64,000 nucleotides of DNA from positions 1 to 64,000 of the forward strand of contig JANXRG010000068.1 of assembly GCA_025353105.1 (NCBI GenBank), in the 5' to 3' direction. Below, one piece after another: positions 35,682 through 45,291 of this stretch. The notes under the pieces were generated by a model, which made no database searches, was not told the DNA's origin, and worked only from the letters and a program-made list of their open reading frames with translations. The position numbers were made by a program, and so were the translations under genes. Within the stretch, counting starts at the first letter, position 1; every line of letters begins with the position of its first letter. This DNA is from Verrucomicrobiota bacterium (GTDB taxonomy: Bacteria > Verrucomicrobiota > Verrucomicrobiia > Chthoniobacterales > SZAS-18).

Positions 35682-35772
35682 GGCGGGAGATCCGTCGGTC
35701 ACGGTTTAAGGGCGAGCACGGTTCGGGCACAAAAAAATCGCGCATGGCTCAGGGTATGCTTGGAATGATGCG

Positions 35773-36582
35773 GTGGATTTCTTTTCCCGCTTTCGCCTGC
35801 TGGCAACGGTTGCCATTGCCGTTCCCTTGCTCATCCTGTTTGCCATCCTTTGGTCGTTGACGGATTCGCATCAATCGATCGAAACGGCGTTGAACACGGT
35901 GCGGCAGGTCAGACAACTCGACGAAGAGCTCGAGCGGGTGCAGGGCTTGATCCTCGAAGCGGAAAGCTCACAACGCGGTTTCCTACTGACGAGTCGGACC
36001 AACTATTTGACGCCGCACGCACAAGCAGCCGTCCAACTACCCGTTGTGCTTGAGCGTTTGGTTCAAATGTCGAAGCCGTTCCCGGACGCTTCCGCCCAAA
36101 TCGACATTCTGGGCGGTTTGGTCGACGAGCGCATGCGCTTGATGTCACGTTCGATCGAATACGAGCGCCTCCAGCGGCACGAGGAGGCTCTCGCGTTGGT
36201 GAATACCGACCGGGGGATGGAAGTGACAGAGGCGATTCGCCGGGTGGTCGGCAATCTCCGCAAGGCCAAGCAGGGGGAGCTTGCCCTCGGCCGCCTTGAT
36301 CTGGACGAGCGCCTCACGAAGGACAGCATCGCGGCGACCATTTTGGCGGGTTTCGATGTCGTCTTTCTGGTCGGAATTATTGCGCTGCTCCAGCACGTGA
36401 TCCGACTTCAAAAAATCGCCACCGTCTGTGCCTGGAGCAAGACCATTCGCGACGATGACGAGTGGATATCCTTTGAGGTGTATCTTCAGCGCAAGTTTGG
36501 CATGGCGATTACCCACGGCATTTCGCATGAAATGGCCGATCGCCTGCTTGAGGAGGGCCGAAAGGAACTCGTCCGGAAATAA
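35773..36582 (+). CDS. CHASE3-domain membrane protein
   Basis: A 269-residue protein with an N-terminal membrane helix (LLATVAIAVPLLILFAILWSL), a periplasmic helical CHASE3 domain (about 30-180; ERVQGLILEAESSQRGFLLTS is the signature) and a second helix (AATILAGFDVVFLVGIIALL). It ends in about 60 cytoplasmic residues (VCAWSKTIRDDDEWISFEVYLQRKFG). These resemble the short CHASE3-linked tail seen in some two-component sensors, but no kinase or cyclase domain is present. The CAWSKTIRDD...W segment recurs in response-sensor proteins. The start is the GTG at 35773. Confidence 0.82.
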   Translation: MDFFSRFRLLATVAIAVPLLILFAILWSLTDSHQSIETALNTVRQVRQLDEELERVQGLILEAESSQRGFLLTSRTNYLTPHAQAAVQLPVVLERLVQMSKPFPDASAQIDILGGLVDERMRLMSRSIEYERLQRHEEALALVNTDRGMEVTEAIRRVVGNLRKAKQGELALGRLDLDERLTKDSIAATILAGFDVVFLVGIIALLQHVIRLQKIATVCAWSKTIRDDDEWISFEVYLQRKFGMAITHGISHEMADRLLEEGRKELVRK

Positions 36583-36608
36583 AGGAAGCTCGGACCAAAT
36601 CGGCTCCT

Positions 36609-36640
36609 CCCCGGTTTGGGCAAGGCAAGCCGAACCGGGG
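36609..36640 (+). terminator. GC-rich hairpin after the CHASE3 gene
   Basis: An 11-bp stem (ccccggtttgg/ccgaaccgggg with one G-T pair; loop gcaaggcaag) 27 bases past the stop codon. It lacks a T-run, so a rho-independent terminator is only likely, not certain. Confidence 0.4.
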
Positions 36641-36737
36641 GCCCGGCGAAGCGTCGTTGACTTCCCCAGTCCATTTCGCAAGCATCGTAGCTTCGCGGAT
36701 GCGGCTTCGCGCGTCCCGGTAACCCCCCTAAACCGCG

Positions 36738-37871
36738 ATGAAACTGCCGCCCTTTTCTCTCGTTTTTGTCGGATCCGTCCTCGTCACTCCGTGCGCGTTC
36801 GTCTTCGGACAAAAGCCCGCGGATTCCAACGTGGGAGCGCCGAGTTATGAAGTCGATGCGCGTTGGCCGAAACAATTGCCCAACCAGTGGATCATGGGCC
36901 AGGTCGGCGGCATGTGCGTGGATAAACAGGATCATGTCTGGGTCATCCAGCGTCCGCGTTCCCTCGCGCCGGATGAGCTCGCGGCCGACCAGAAGCCGCC
37001 GCAGACGATCTGCTGCCGGAACACGCCGTCCGTGATGGAATTCGATTCCGAGGGAAATCTGATCCAAGCCTGGGGCGGACCCGATTACGTGCCGCACTGG
37101 CCGAAGCGCGAACACGGCATTTGGGTGGATGGCGGGGGAAATGTTTGGGTCGGCGGGAACGACGCCTCGGATCGGGGGGTTTTGAAATTTACGCGCGACG
37201 GCAAACTGCTGATGGAAATCGGTCGGCAATCGACCGAGCCGCAGAATAACCAGGACGTCACGATGCTCGGCCAACCCGCGTCGATCGAGGTGGATGACGC
37301 AGCCCACGAAGTTTACATCGCCGACGGCTATCTGAACAAGCGGGTCGTCGTGTACGATTCTGAAACCGGCGCATTCAAGCGTGGCTGGGGTGCCTATGGC
37401 GTTTCGCTCGCCCAGATCGACAATGACAAAGCCGCTGCCTACAAGCTGGACGGCCCGGTAAATCCACAGTTTGGCAGTCCGGTTCACTGCGCCCGTCTCT
37501 CCGTTGATGGGATGGTTTATGTCTGCGACCGCATCAACGATCGCATCCAGGTTTTCACCAAATCGGGGACCTATTTGTATGAGTTCATGATCGCGCCCGC
37601 GACGCTCCAGAATGGTTCGACGTGGTGTGTCGCATTCTCGCGCGATCCCAGGCAAAAATACCTGCTCGTCGCGGATGGTGCGAACAACGTCATCTGGGTC
37701 GTCGAGCGCAGCACGTGCAGGATCGTAACCCAGTTCGGGCACAGCGGCCGCAATGCCGGCCAATTCCATTGGGTCCACGCCGCCGAGACCGACTCGAAGG
37801 GAAATTTCTACACCGGTGAAGTCGACAACGCGCGCCGCATCCAGAAATTCAAGCTGACGGCTGGGCGCTGA
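36738..37871 (+). CDS. exported NHL-repeat beta-propeller protein
   Basis: A 377-residue protein with a signal peptide (MKLPPFSLVFVGSVLVTPCAFVFG) and NHL-type repeats, e.g. GGMCVDKQDHVWVIQR, HGIWVDGGGNVWVGG, ASIEVDDAAHEVYIADGYLNKRVVVYD and ARLSVDGMVYVCDRINDRIQVF. The closing repeat is VHAAETDSKGNFYTGEVDNARRIQKF. Six-bladed propellers of this kind include SMP-30-like and peptidylamidoglycolate-lyase-like proteins; the reaction here is not known. It ends one base before the convergent SRPBCC gene's stop. Confidence 0.85.
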   Translation: MKLPPFSLVFVGSVLVTPCAFVFGQKPADSNVGAPSYEVDARWPKQLPNQWIMGQVGGMCVDKQDHVWVIQRPRSLAPDELAADQKPPQTICCRNTPSVMEFDSEGNLIQAWGGPDYVPHWPKREHGIWVDGGGNVWVGGNDASDRGVLKFTRDGKLLMEIGRQSTEPQNNQDVTMLGQPASIEVDDAAHEVYIADGYLNKRVVVYDSETGAFKRGWGAYGVSLAQIDNDKAAAYKLDGPVNPQFGSPVHCARLSVDGMVYVCDRINDRIQVFTKSGTYLYEFMIAPATLQNGSTWCVAFSRDPRQKYLLVADGANNVIWVVERSTCRIVTQFGHSGRNAGQFHWVHAAETDSKGNFYTGEVDNARRIQKFKLTAGR

Positions 37872-37872
37872 A

Positions 37873-38370
37873 TTACGGCGGGCCCGTCTGCGCCTGGCGC
37901 TGGAGTTCTTCGAGCCACGTTTGGTGCCATCGGAACATACGATGCGGAAAAAGGAGCTTCCCGACCCGGCAGGCGATCCCATGCTGGGTCTCCTCCGTGA
38001 TCATTTCGCAGCCGCCGTCAGTTTTCCGAAGCAGCCACGCGTGATACGCCCACACGCCCAGGCCGCGCGCGTTCCACGCCAGACGCTCGCCCGGGACAAA
38101 CTCGACGACCTCTGAAACCAAATTCACGCCAAACGTCTTCCACCGGAACACGGCGCCCGGCGTGAGATCCGGGCCCGGGCCGTTTTCGAACCGCACGTCC
38201 GCGGCGTTCTTGTACCACTTCGGCCAGCGCGTGGCGCGGATGAGCCAGGCCCAGGCCAAATCGGGTGCCACGATCATTCGGAGCTCATTCCGCACGTGGA
38301 TCGGCGAGCGGTCCGGACGGAATTCGTCGGGCCAGCGGATACTTGAGCCGGAGTTTTCGTCAGGGGACAC
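37873..38370 (-). CDS. SRPBCC (START/polyketide-cyclase-fold) protein
   Basis: A 165-residue soluble protein with the helix-grip fold signature: an N-terminal strand IHVRNELRMIVAPDLAWAWLIRATRWPKWY, and a central WKTFGVNLVSEVVEFVPGERLAWNARG. It closes with a long C-terminal helix (HQTWLEELQRQAQ). Members bind hydrophobic ligands or act as cyclases or deacylases. The start is the GTG at 38370. Function cannot be inferred. Confidence 0.8.
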   Translation of the reverse strand: MSPDENSGSSIRWPDEFRPDRSPIHVRNELRMIVAPDLAWAWLIRATRWPKWYKNAADVRFENGPGPDLTPGAVFRWKTFGVNLVSEVVEFVPGERLAWNARGLGVWAYHAWLLRKTDGGCEMITEETQHGIACRVGKLLFPHRMFRWHQTWLEELQRQAQTGPP

Positions 38371-38436
38371 TTTGGGATCCAGGTCGGATACGCTGCATGG
38401 GACTGATGGGACAAATGCGACCTATGTGCGCATGCT

Positions 38437-41400
38437 TCACGCCTTTGGGATGGGCGGCGGCAGGGGGTCAGGCGTTGGCCTTGGCTGGCGCCGGAAAAAT
38501 CCGCCCTCGCTGAAATTTCCCCAACCCCATCGCAGCCAGCGGATGAGGGACGCGGCCAGCCAGAGCGCCCATGCGAGCATCAAGAGCCGATACCACCAGA
38601 TCGAGATCGAGAGGCAACCGGGTCGCGGCAGCAGGGCCTCGCTCCGGGCTTGGAACCACCGGAGCACCGTGCGGCTGGATCCGTTTCCGGTGATGAACAT
38701 TTTCGGATTGCCGAGTAGTCCCTCGCCCACGGCCGCGAGCAACGTCAACATCGCCGCTACGGTCAGCCCGATCAGCACGACCTGCAGCCCGTTGTACTCA
38801 CGGTTGCTGCGGCGCAGGAACGATTCGTCGCCCCGCCACGCGAGGAGGAAGAGCCAGCCGATGACGGTGAACGCCGCCGGCGGCGAGACCTGGGTCAGCC
38901 CGATCACGAGCAGCATCCATTCGACCGGACGCAGCGGCGAGCGTGGAACGCGGCCCAGCGCAAACGCGGCGAGCAACGCGCAGACCAGAATGCCCCAGAG
39001 ACGCACGGCGGGCCCGCGCTGCGGTCCGTCGGCCCACAGGACCCAGCGATTGTCCGGCACGGTGACGATCGTGTTGATGTTCGCGCTCTCCACCGGCAGC
39101 CGCACGTCCTCGGCCCGCGTCCGGAAGCCGAGCGGGACATTGATTTTCCAGGCGATGACGACCGACTGCTCCCCGGGCTGGAGCGGAATGATCACCTTCG
39201 TGCCATCCTTGCGCACGGGGATCGACTTGTTGTTGTGCGTCAGCGAGGTAACCTCGGCGTCGGCGGGCAGGTCGACGAGAAAATCCTCACCCAGACTGCA
39301 GCGCAGCGCGAGCGTGAGCTTGGATGTGCGCTGGCGCTGGCCGAGCGAAATCTCGCGCGTGCCCTTGCCGACCGTGACGGTCGCTCCGGCGATGGCTTCC
39401 GGCCGGCTGATGGAAAGTTTTGCGCCCTCGCCGGGCCACGGTTGCCACACGGGAACAAGTTCCGGATTGCCGGGCTCGAAGATGGGCGGGAGGCCGGACA
39501 GCGCGACATTCCACACCGGTGATGCAACCAGCGTCCAGCGCTCGACCCACGAATCCCCGGTGCGCGTTGCGAGATTCAGTTTCGGCGTCGCCGCCAATCC
39601 ACTCTCCCACTCGAAGCTGTCCTGCTGCGCGCCGAGCCGCACTTCGATAAATCCGTCCTTCACGACGGCGTTCGACGAGAGGACGTTCTCACCCGGTAGC
39701 AACGGCACGCGCAATGCGATCGCCTTTCCGACGGGCGAGAGACGCCGCACCGTCGTGCGCACTTGCCAGATGAGTCCGAGTTCAAGCTGCCGGTCCACCG
39801 CGACCATGGATTGGAGATCCGTCCGATCGTAGCTCGCAGCGCCGGCGGCGGTCTTCTGCTTCAACGCGAAAAAGATCTGCTGCTCCGGCACGCCATCGGG
39901 TCGCACCCCGGTGAACGTCCAGCCCGGCGCCTCGATCTTCACCTGGCGCGGCTTGAGCTGGAAGGTCCATTCCCATTCCGTGACATCCGCCAGCAGGCCC
40001 TCGACTCGCACGCGGTGAACACCCTCGGGCAGGACGACCCAGAGGTATCCGTCGTCGCGTCGCAGCACCGGCTCGGGCTTGCCATCGACGAGGACGGAAA
40101 CCGGCGACCATGCGGGCAATCGTCCGGGCAATGGCACCGCGGTCCGGACCGCCGTATGCACCTCGGCGTCGATCGTGATGCGGCGCTCATTGAGCGTGAG
40201 CGACACGGACGGAATGTCGGCCGCATTCGGATACGCGTCGGATGGCTCAAGCAGGCGCGCGCGCAATGTATCGAGCATCGATTGTTCCGGAAATTGGGCC
40301 GACGCGGATCCCGCGACGCCGGCGCCGAACGCAAACATGAGCATCGCGGCGGTCTTGCCGCCCACGCGCAGGAGCGGTCCGGCCCAGCGGCGCGCGTGCA
40401 ACAACACGGCCACGAGCGCGAGCAAAAGCGCAACCCGGAGAACGGTCAGCACGCGCTCGAGCCCGAGGGGGATGAGAATGGGGCGCACTTGCTGCGAGGC
40501 CTGCACCGGACCATTCCAGCCATACGCAACCGTGCGCCACGACCATTGCGGCACGCCGGGCCCCGTCTGGATGCGGGCCTTGGCGTCGAAGGACATGTTT
40601 TCCGTTTGAGCCCGCTGCCCCTTCCGGAGAATATTCCCCGCGCTCGAGTCGGCTTTCGCCGCAGGCATGATGCTGCGCGGCTTGTCGGACTCTGCGGAAT
40701 CCATGCTCTGGGCAGGGATCTCCATGACTTGCGGCGAAGACGACGGCCCCATCGCAAGACCGGAATAGACGCCTGCCATCCCGCGGGTTCCGACAACCTC
40801 CAATTGCGGATAAAGCGCCTGCTGAATCTGCTGCGTCACAAACGGAATCAGAATCAGGACAAAGGCGGCGAGGCAGATCCATTTAGCCGCGCGGACGAGG
40901 CGGCGGCCCCAACCCTCGGGCACCACCCGCAGGAGGGCGAGCGGCACAAGAAGCACCAGCCAGATGTACCGCGGCGCATCCGGCTCGTGGTACGCGAGTC
41001 CAAACGCGAAAAACGCGAGCACCGCCGCGCCGAGTCCCCAAAGCCGGAAGACGGCGAGCGTAAAGATGAGCAGGAGAAAAAGATCGAGGAGCGTCCACGC
41101 GGTCAGCCAATCGCCCTGCACCCAATCCGCCCCGAAGAGCGCGAAGAGCCGCCAGCCGGGCGGCAGGTTGAGCGTGACCCGCAGGGCGTCGGCATCTGCC
41201 CGCCAGCCCGACGCGGAAAATTCCCGCGCGCGCGCCATGCGGCCCGTGGCCTCAAGCATGAGCTTGCGGCTGCGAATCTCCACGCCGGCGGCTTGATTCT
41301 GCGGGTTGAGCGTGATGAGTTGGCCCTGCCCCGCGTTGCGGACCGAGCCGAGATCCTGGCCCGGCGCGGCATCGAGCCGCCAGATTTGCTGCATCTGACC

Positions 41401-42531
41401 GCTGATGTCATCGCGGAACGTGAACCCGCCCCCGTTTTCATCGAGCCACAAGACGCGCGTGAAGGTGAGTCCCGCCGGCTTTTGCTGACCCATCCCGCGC
41501 ATGCGTTCCTCGACGCGAAACGGCGTCGCCGTGTCCCAACGATAAACCGGCAGCGCGCGCCATTTTTCCGGAAAGGTCGTTTGGGAAACGTCGATCGCGG
41601 TCGCACCGGGGATCTCGACCATGCGGAAATCCGGTCGCGAGCGAAACGCGATCAGCGCCTCGGCGCTCGCCGGCTTTGCGCCCGCGGCGTAGCGAATTTC
41701 CTTCGGGTTGTCGGAGCGAAACGCGTCGGCGCGAATCGTCCATTTCCCCGCGCGCACCTGCGCCTTCATCCGGCCGGCATCGTCGACCGCGACGGGGATC
41801 GGACTCTCGACCGCCGCGAGCTTCCAGCCTTCGGGCAGGACCGTGCCGAGATCCTCCTCGCGGCTCTTGCCCGAAACGATGATTTCGATTTCCGCGCGCA
41901 ACCACATCGGAATGCCGTCCTCGAGCGAGGCGTACATCTTCACCGAAAGGAAATCCTTGTCGGCCTCCTCGGCGGAGCCGTCGCGCTTCAGCCAAAGGAA
42001 TCCCTGCGCGTCCCACGCGGGCGCATCGATCGGCTTGCCGTCGATGCTCAGGGCGAGGATGCCGATTTCGCGCGGCAGCGGAATGCGCTGCGGGATGTCA
42101 TTCCATCGATACACGCCCTCGAGTTTGTACGTCCCGGCCGTCAGGCGGACCGAGGGCGCGCCACCGTGCTCCACCACGGGAACCGAAGCGCCGCTGGCCT
42201 TCACCTCGAGCGGCCACGCGTCGGGGCCGCCAGGCAACGGCACCCACGCGTCATGGAAAACGGTGACGCCAAAATCAAAGCGCGCGCCCGCGCGCTCGGC
42301 CTGCAATGCGAATCGTGACGGCCAGAAGCAAAGGTGCTTCTTCGCGTCCAGGTAGGGCGTCGGGCAATTCTGATGCGCGTCGCCCCAGGTGACCCAACCT
42401 TCCCAAGCCTTGAGCAACTCGGGAATCGACCTGGTCTTGCTTTCCGGCGCCGCCGCCGCCGCATCGGGCGGGAGCGACATAAAGGCAGCCATCACGGCGA
42501 GGCCGGCGAATCCGAGTCGAAAAAATTTCAT
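38437..42531 (-). CDS. very large membrane/periplasmic protein of unknown function
   Basis: A 1364-residue protein with a signal peptide (MKFFRLGFAGLAVMAAFMSLPPDAAAA) and a large exported beta-rich region (about 30-450). A central cluster of membrane helices (about 475-590: LLDLFLLLIFTLAVFRLWGLG, FVLILIPFV) and another near 720-780 follow, then a second large beta-rich domain (about 800-1170), then C-terminal helices. Two homologous-looking domains around a membrane core suggest a duplicated architecture. I know of no named family. The ATG at 42531 is used; ATG 42555 would add eight residues. Divergent from the serine hydrolase. Confidence 0.8.
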   Translation of the reverse strand: MKFFRLGFAGLAVMAAFMSLPPDAAAAAPESKTRSIPELLKAWEGWVTWGDAHQNCPTPYLDAKKHLCFWPSRFALQAERAGARFDFGVTVFHDAWVPLPGGPDAWPLEVKASGASVPVVEHGGAPSVRLTAGTYKLEGVYRWNDIPQRIPLPREIGILALSIDGKPIDAPAWDAQGFLWLKRDGSAEEADKDFLSVKMYASLEDGIPMWLRAEIEIIVSGKSREEDLGTVLPEGWKLAAVESPIPVAVDDAGRMKAQVRAGKWTIRADAFRSDNPKEIRYAAGAKPASAEALIAFRSRPDFRMVEIPGATAIDVSQTTFPEKWRALPVYRWDTATPFRVEERMRGMGQQKPAGLTFTRVLWLDENGGGFTFRDDISGQMQQIWRLDAAPGQDLGSVRNAGQGQLITLNPQNQAAGVEIRSRKLMLEATGRMARAREFSASGWRADADALRVTLNLPPGWRLFALFGADWVQGDWLTAWTLLDLFLLLIFTLAVFRLWGLGAAVLAFFAFGLAYHEPDAPRYIWLVLLVPLALLRVVPEGWGRRLVRAAKWICLAAFVLILIPFVTQQIQQALYPQLEVVGTRGMAGVYSGLAMGPSSSPQVMEIPAQSMDSAESDKPRSIMPAAKADSSAGNILRKGQRAQTENMSFDAKARIQTGPGVPQWSWRTVAYGWNGPVQASQQVRPILIPLGLERVLTVLRVALLLALVAVLLHARRWAGPLLRVGGKTAAMLMFAFGAGVAGSASAQFPEQSMLDTLRARLLEPSDAYPNAADIPSVSLTLNERRITIDAEVHTAVRTAVPLPGRLPAWSPVSVLVDGKPEPVLRRDDGYLWVVLPEGVHRVRVEGLLADVTEWEWTFQLKPRQVKIEAPGWTFTGVRPDGVPEQQIFFALKQKTAAGAASYDRTDLQSMVAVDRQLELGLIWQVRTTVRRLSPVGKAIALRVPLLPGENVLSSNAVVKDGFIEVRLGAQQDSFEWESGLAATPKLNLATRTGDSWVERWTLVASPVWNVALSGLPPIFEPGNPELVPVWQPWPGEGAKLSISRPEAIAGATVTVGKGTREISLGQRQRTSKLTLALRCSLGEDFLVDLPADAEVTSLTHNNKSIPVRKDGTKVIIPLQPGEQSVVIAWKINVPLGFRTRAEDVRLPVESANINTIVTVPDNRWVLWADGPQRGPAVRLWGILVCALLAAFALGRVPRSPLRPVEWMLLVIGLTQVSPPAAFTVIGWLFLLAWRGDESFLRRSNREYNGLQVVLIGLTVAAMLTLLAAVGEGLLGNPKMFITGNGSSRTVLRWFQARSEALLPRPGCLSISIWWYRLLMLAWALWLAASLIRWLRWGWGNFSEGGFFRRQPRPTPDPLPPPIPKA

Positions 42532-42729
42532 TATGGGTTGCGGGGATGGCTCCATTCAATAAGACGGCGAACCCCGCGTCGAGCCTCCCGGTTTTTGGAA
42601 AATATCGCGACCCGAGTGCGAAAACCCAGGACGCCTGGACAACGGGGTTCCCGAAACATTGACCTCTCGTTTGTGATACTCCCCCTTCCATTGGTCCGAT
42701 ACGATTCTCCCAAACACCTTCCCCATCCC

Positions 42730-44292
42730 ATGCGCGCTCGAACGATTTTCCCCTGCCTGATGGTGGCCATCGCCCTCACCTCCCGCGCCGCGACCGCGGC
42801 CCACGCGGAAGCACCAAGTTATGCGCCGCCGGAATTCGCGGACAACGATCGCCGGTCGAAAATTGAGTCGCTGCTGCCGGAGATCGAGAAGCGCTACCGC
42901 GATTATGCAGAGGAGCGGCACGTGCCGGGTCTCGTCTATGGGATCGTGCTTGAAGGAAAACTGATTCATACCGGCGCGCTCGGCTTCTCCAACCTCGAGC
43001 GCCAGATTCCGGCGACGGCGGACACGCGCTTTCGCATCGCCTCGATGACCAAGAGCTTTGTCGCCATGGCGGCGCTGAAGTTGCGCGACGAAGGCAAACT
43101 CCGGCTCGATGATCCCGTGGAACGCTATCTGCCGGAGTTTCGCCGGGTCCGACCGCCGATCGCGGACGCACCGACGATTACGATCCGCCAGTTGATGACG
43201 ATGACGACGGGCTTGCCCGAGGACAATCCGTGGGGCGACCAGCAACTGGCCATCAGCGTTGAGGCGCTGCGAAAATTTGTCGGCGGCGGCCTCTCGTTCT
43301 CGAATCCGCCGGGGCAGGAATTCGAGTACAGCAATCTCGGTTTCTGCGTCCTCGGCCAGGTCGTCTCGAAGGTCGCCGGGATGACGTTCCAGCAGTACAT
43401 CACGAAGCACATTCTGCGGCCGCTCGGCATGACGAGTACGGTCTGGGAATTTACGGACGTACCGGCCGACAAGCTGGCCCTCGGTTACCGTTGGGAGGAT
43501 GAAAAATGGCAGCTTGAGCCGATGCTGCACGATGGCGCCGGCGCCGCGGCGGGAGGTTTGATCACGACGATGGACGACTTCGCGCGCTACCTCGCCTTTC
43601 AGCTCGATGCGTGGCCGGCCCGGGGAGAGCCGGAACGCGGTCCGGTGCGGCGCGCCTCCGTGCGCGAGATGCACAAGCCGTCGGCTTTCGCGCAGCTCAA
43701 CGTGAAAGCGACGATGGTCGACGAGAAGACCCCGAATCCGTCCGTTGCGTTCTACGGTTTCGGCCTCGGCTGGTCGATCGATAGCCGAAAAATCATCCGC
43801 ATCTCACACACGGGCGGACTGCCCGGGTTCGGCAGCATCTATCGCTTTGCCCCGGATTTCGGCGTCGGGGTGATCGCTTTTTCCAACCTGACCTACGAGG
43901 CGGTCACGAAGCCCAGCATAGTGGCGCTGACCACGATGTTGGAACCGGGCAGGCTTGAGCCGCGGAAATTGGCGACGTCGGCAATTTTGGAAACGCGCCG
44001 GACCGAGGTCGCGGATTTGATCTGGGCGTGGGACGTGGCGCTTGGGCAGAGAATCCTGGCGGAAAATTTCTACCTCGATCGGTCGCGCGACCGTTGGGTC
44101 ACGCACTCGCACGACACGCTGGACAAGCTCGGAAACGTCACCTCGATCGGCCCCATAACCCCGGAAAACCAGTTGCGCGGAAGCTTTCCGGTCGACGGCG
44201 AGAACGGGCGCGTGGAAGTCCGTTTCACGCTGACGCCCGAGCGCGTGCCGAAGGTGCAGGAGCTCGCGCTCGAATTCTTGCCCAATCCATAA
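42730..44292 (+). CDS. exported serine hydrolase, beta-lactamase/PBP-like (class C fold)
   Basis: A 520-residue protein with a signal peptide (TIFPCLMVAIALTSRAATAAHA). The active-site motifs of the serine beta-lactamase/DD-peptidase family are SMTK (SxxK), YSN (as in EYSNLGFCV) and HTGG (KTG box). FRIASMTKSFVAMAALKL is the classic opening of the catalytic domain. An extra C-terminal domain of about 120 residues follows. Relatives include esterases, D-aminopeptidases and EstB-like enzymes, so resistance is not implied. Confidence 0.92.
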   Translation: MRARTIFPCLMVAIALTSRAATAAHAEAPSYAPPEFADNDRRSKIESLLPEIEKRYRDYAEERHVPGLVYGIVLEGKLIHTGALGFSNLERQIPATADTRFRIASMTKSFVAMAALKLRDEGKLRLDDPVERYLPEFRRVRPPIADAPTITIRQLMTMTTGLPEDNPWGDQQLAISVEALRKFVGGGLSFSNPPGQEFEYSNLGFCVLGQVVSKVAGMTFQQYITKHILRPLGMTSTVWEFTDVPADKLALGYRWEDEKWQLEPMLHDGAGAAAGGLITTMDDFARYLAFQLDAWPARGEPERGPVRRASVREMHKPSAFAQLNVKATMVDEKTPNPSVAFYGFGLGWSIDSRKIIRISHTGGLPGFGSIYRFAPDFGVGVIAFSNLTYEAVTKPSIVALTTMLEPGRLEPRKLATSAILETRRTEVADLIWAWDVALGQRILAENFYLDRSRDRWVTHSHDTLDKLGNVTSIGPITPENQLRGSFPVDGENGRVEVRFTLTPERVPKVQELALEFLPNP

Positions 44293-44313
44293 GCGACCCC
44301 CGGGGAGGCCGCA

Positions 44314-44343
44314 AACTCGAAGTTCGACACTCGAAACTCGAAG
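44314..44343. repeat. 'actcgaagttcgacactcgaaactcgaag' type tract
   Basis: A third copy of the short repeat family, in the gap after the serine hydrolase stop, between two convergent genes. Confidence 0.7.
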
Positions 44344-44429
44344 GTAGCGCAGAAGATCCCAAACGCGGAAAAACTGAGCGTCCCCTTTTACATCTCGAAT
44401 CTCCCCAACCAATAACAATTAACCCTGGC

Positions 44430-45041
44430 CTACGGCTTCGAAAACGCGGAGCCGGCCGGGGGGACGCGCTGCTCCCATTTGAACAGCTTGTCGCCCGCGA
44501 CTTTTTTACACGTGATCCGTCCGCTGTCGACCCATGGATCCAAAGTGACGCCCTCGGTGTACGGCTGATCGACCGCGGTGACGACAACGGTGTTGTGCTC
44601 GAAGCGGAGTCCCCAGTCCGAGACACACCAGTGATATTCGAACGTGCGCGGCTTCAACGGGGCCAGGGCCGCCGCCATATCCCAGGTCCACTGCCAGCAG
44701 AGGCCGCGATCTTTCATCCCCACGTTAATGAGCATGTTGTGGAATTCGGGAATCATCGTGACGCCATACTTCCTGGCGAGCTCCGCCCCCGTGCGCACGG
44801 CCGTTTCCGCGATGAGCCGCGCTTCCGCCGGATCCGTCTTCGGCCCGAGGCCGATCAGCGTGACGGTGATTTTCTCAATGTTCTTCTGCTCCGGTCGGTT
44901 GAAGACGACGCGATCGCCGTCGTAGCGCACGCTCGGCCGAACGACGCAGCCGACGAGGACCAGCGCCGAAACGACGACCGCCAACGTGGCGGGGAACGAG
45001 AGGTGATTTTGAGGCACGCGGTTTGGTCCTGGAAAGTTCAT
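44430..45041 (-). CDS. lipoprotein of unknown function
   Basis: A 203-residue protein with a lipoprotein signal (SFPATLAVVVSALVLVGC, lipobox LVGC), so probably anchored to the outer membrane. The mature part is alpha/beta mixed, with IEKITVTLIGLGPKTDPAEARLIAETAVRTG and a Trp-rich segment (CWQWTWDM, YHWCVSDWGLRFEHN). I do not recognise the family. The ATG at 45041 is chosen, since the upstream frame has no sensible peptide. The 250 bases upstream (45042-45291) show no gene. Confidence 0.75.
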   Translation of the reverse strand: MNFPGPNRVPQNHLSFPATLAVVVSALVLVGCVVRPSVRYDGDRVVFNRPEQKNIEKITVTLIGLGPKTDPAEARLIAETAVRTGAELARKYGVTMIPEFHNMLINVGMKDRGLCWQWTWDMAAALAPLKPRTFEYHWCVSDWGLRFEHNTVVVTAVDQPYTEGVTLDPWVDSGRITCKKVAGDKLFKWEQRVPPAGSAFSKP

Positions 45042-45291
45042 CCGGCGCGATCTCCCTATGGATGCGCGCTGCTCCTGTAAATGGAAAACTGCCGCTAGTC
45101 GACCAACGGGCTCTCTAGTCCAGCAGTTCGACCGAATCGTCCGGGCGCACGGTACCCTCATCGAGGGCGGCACCATAGACCCCAGACATCGCCCCGTGGC
45201 CTGGCCCCACTTTTTTAACAACATCGGGTCCGACTTTCCGGTTTGGGGATCCGACGTGACGGGTGGTAAACAAGATGCGCGGCCGCAGACA

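Noticed and set aside
39763-42318. 851-codon plus-strand open frame
   Set aside because: Antisense shadow of the 1364-residue membrane protein. The long open frame is a by-product of high GC codon use, and the translation has no domain.
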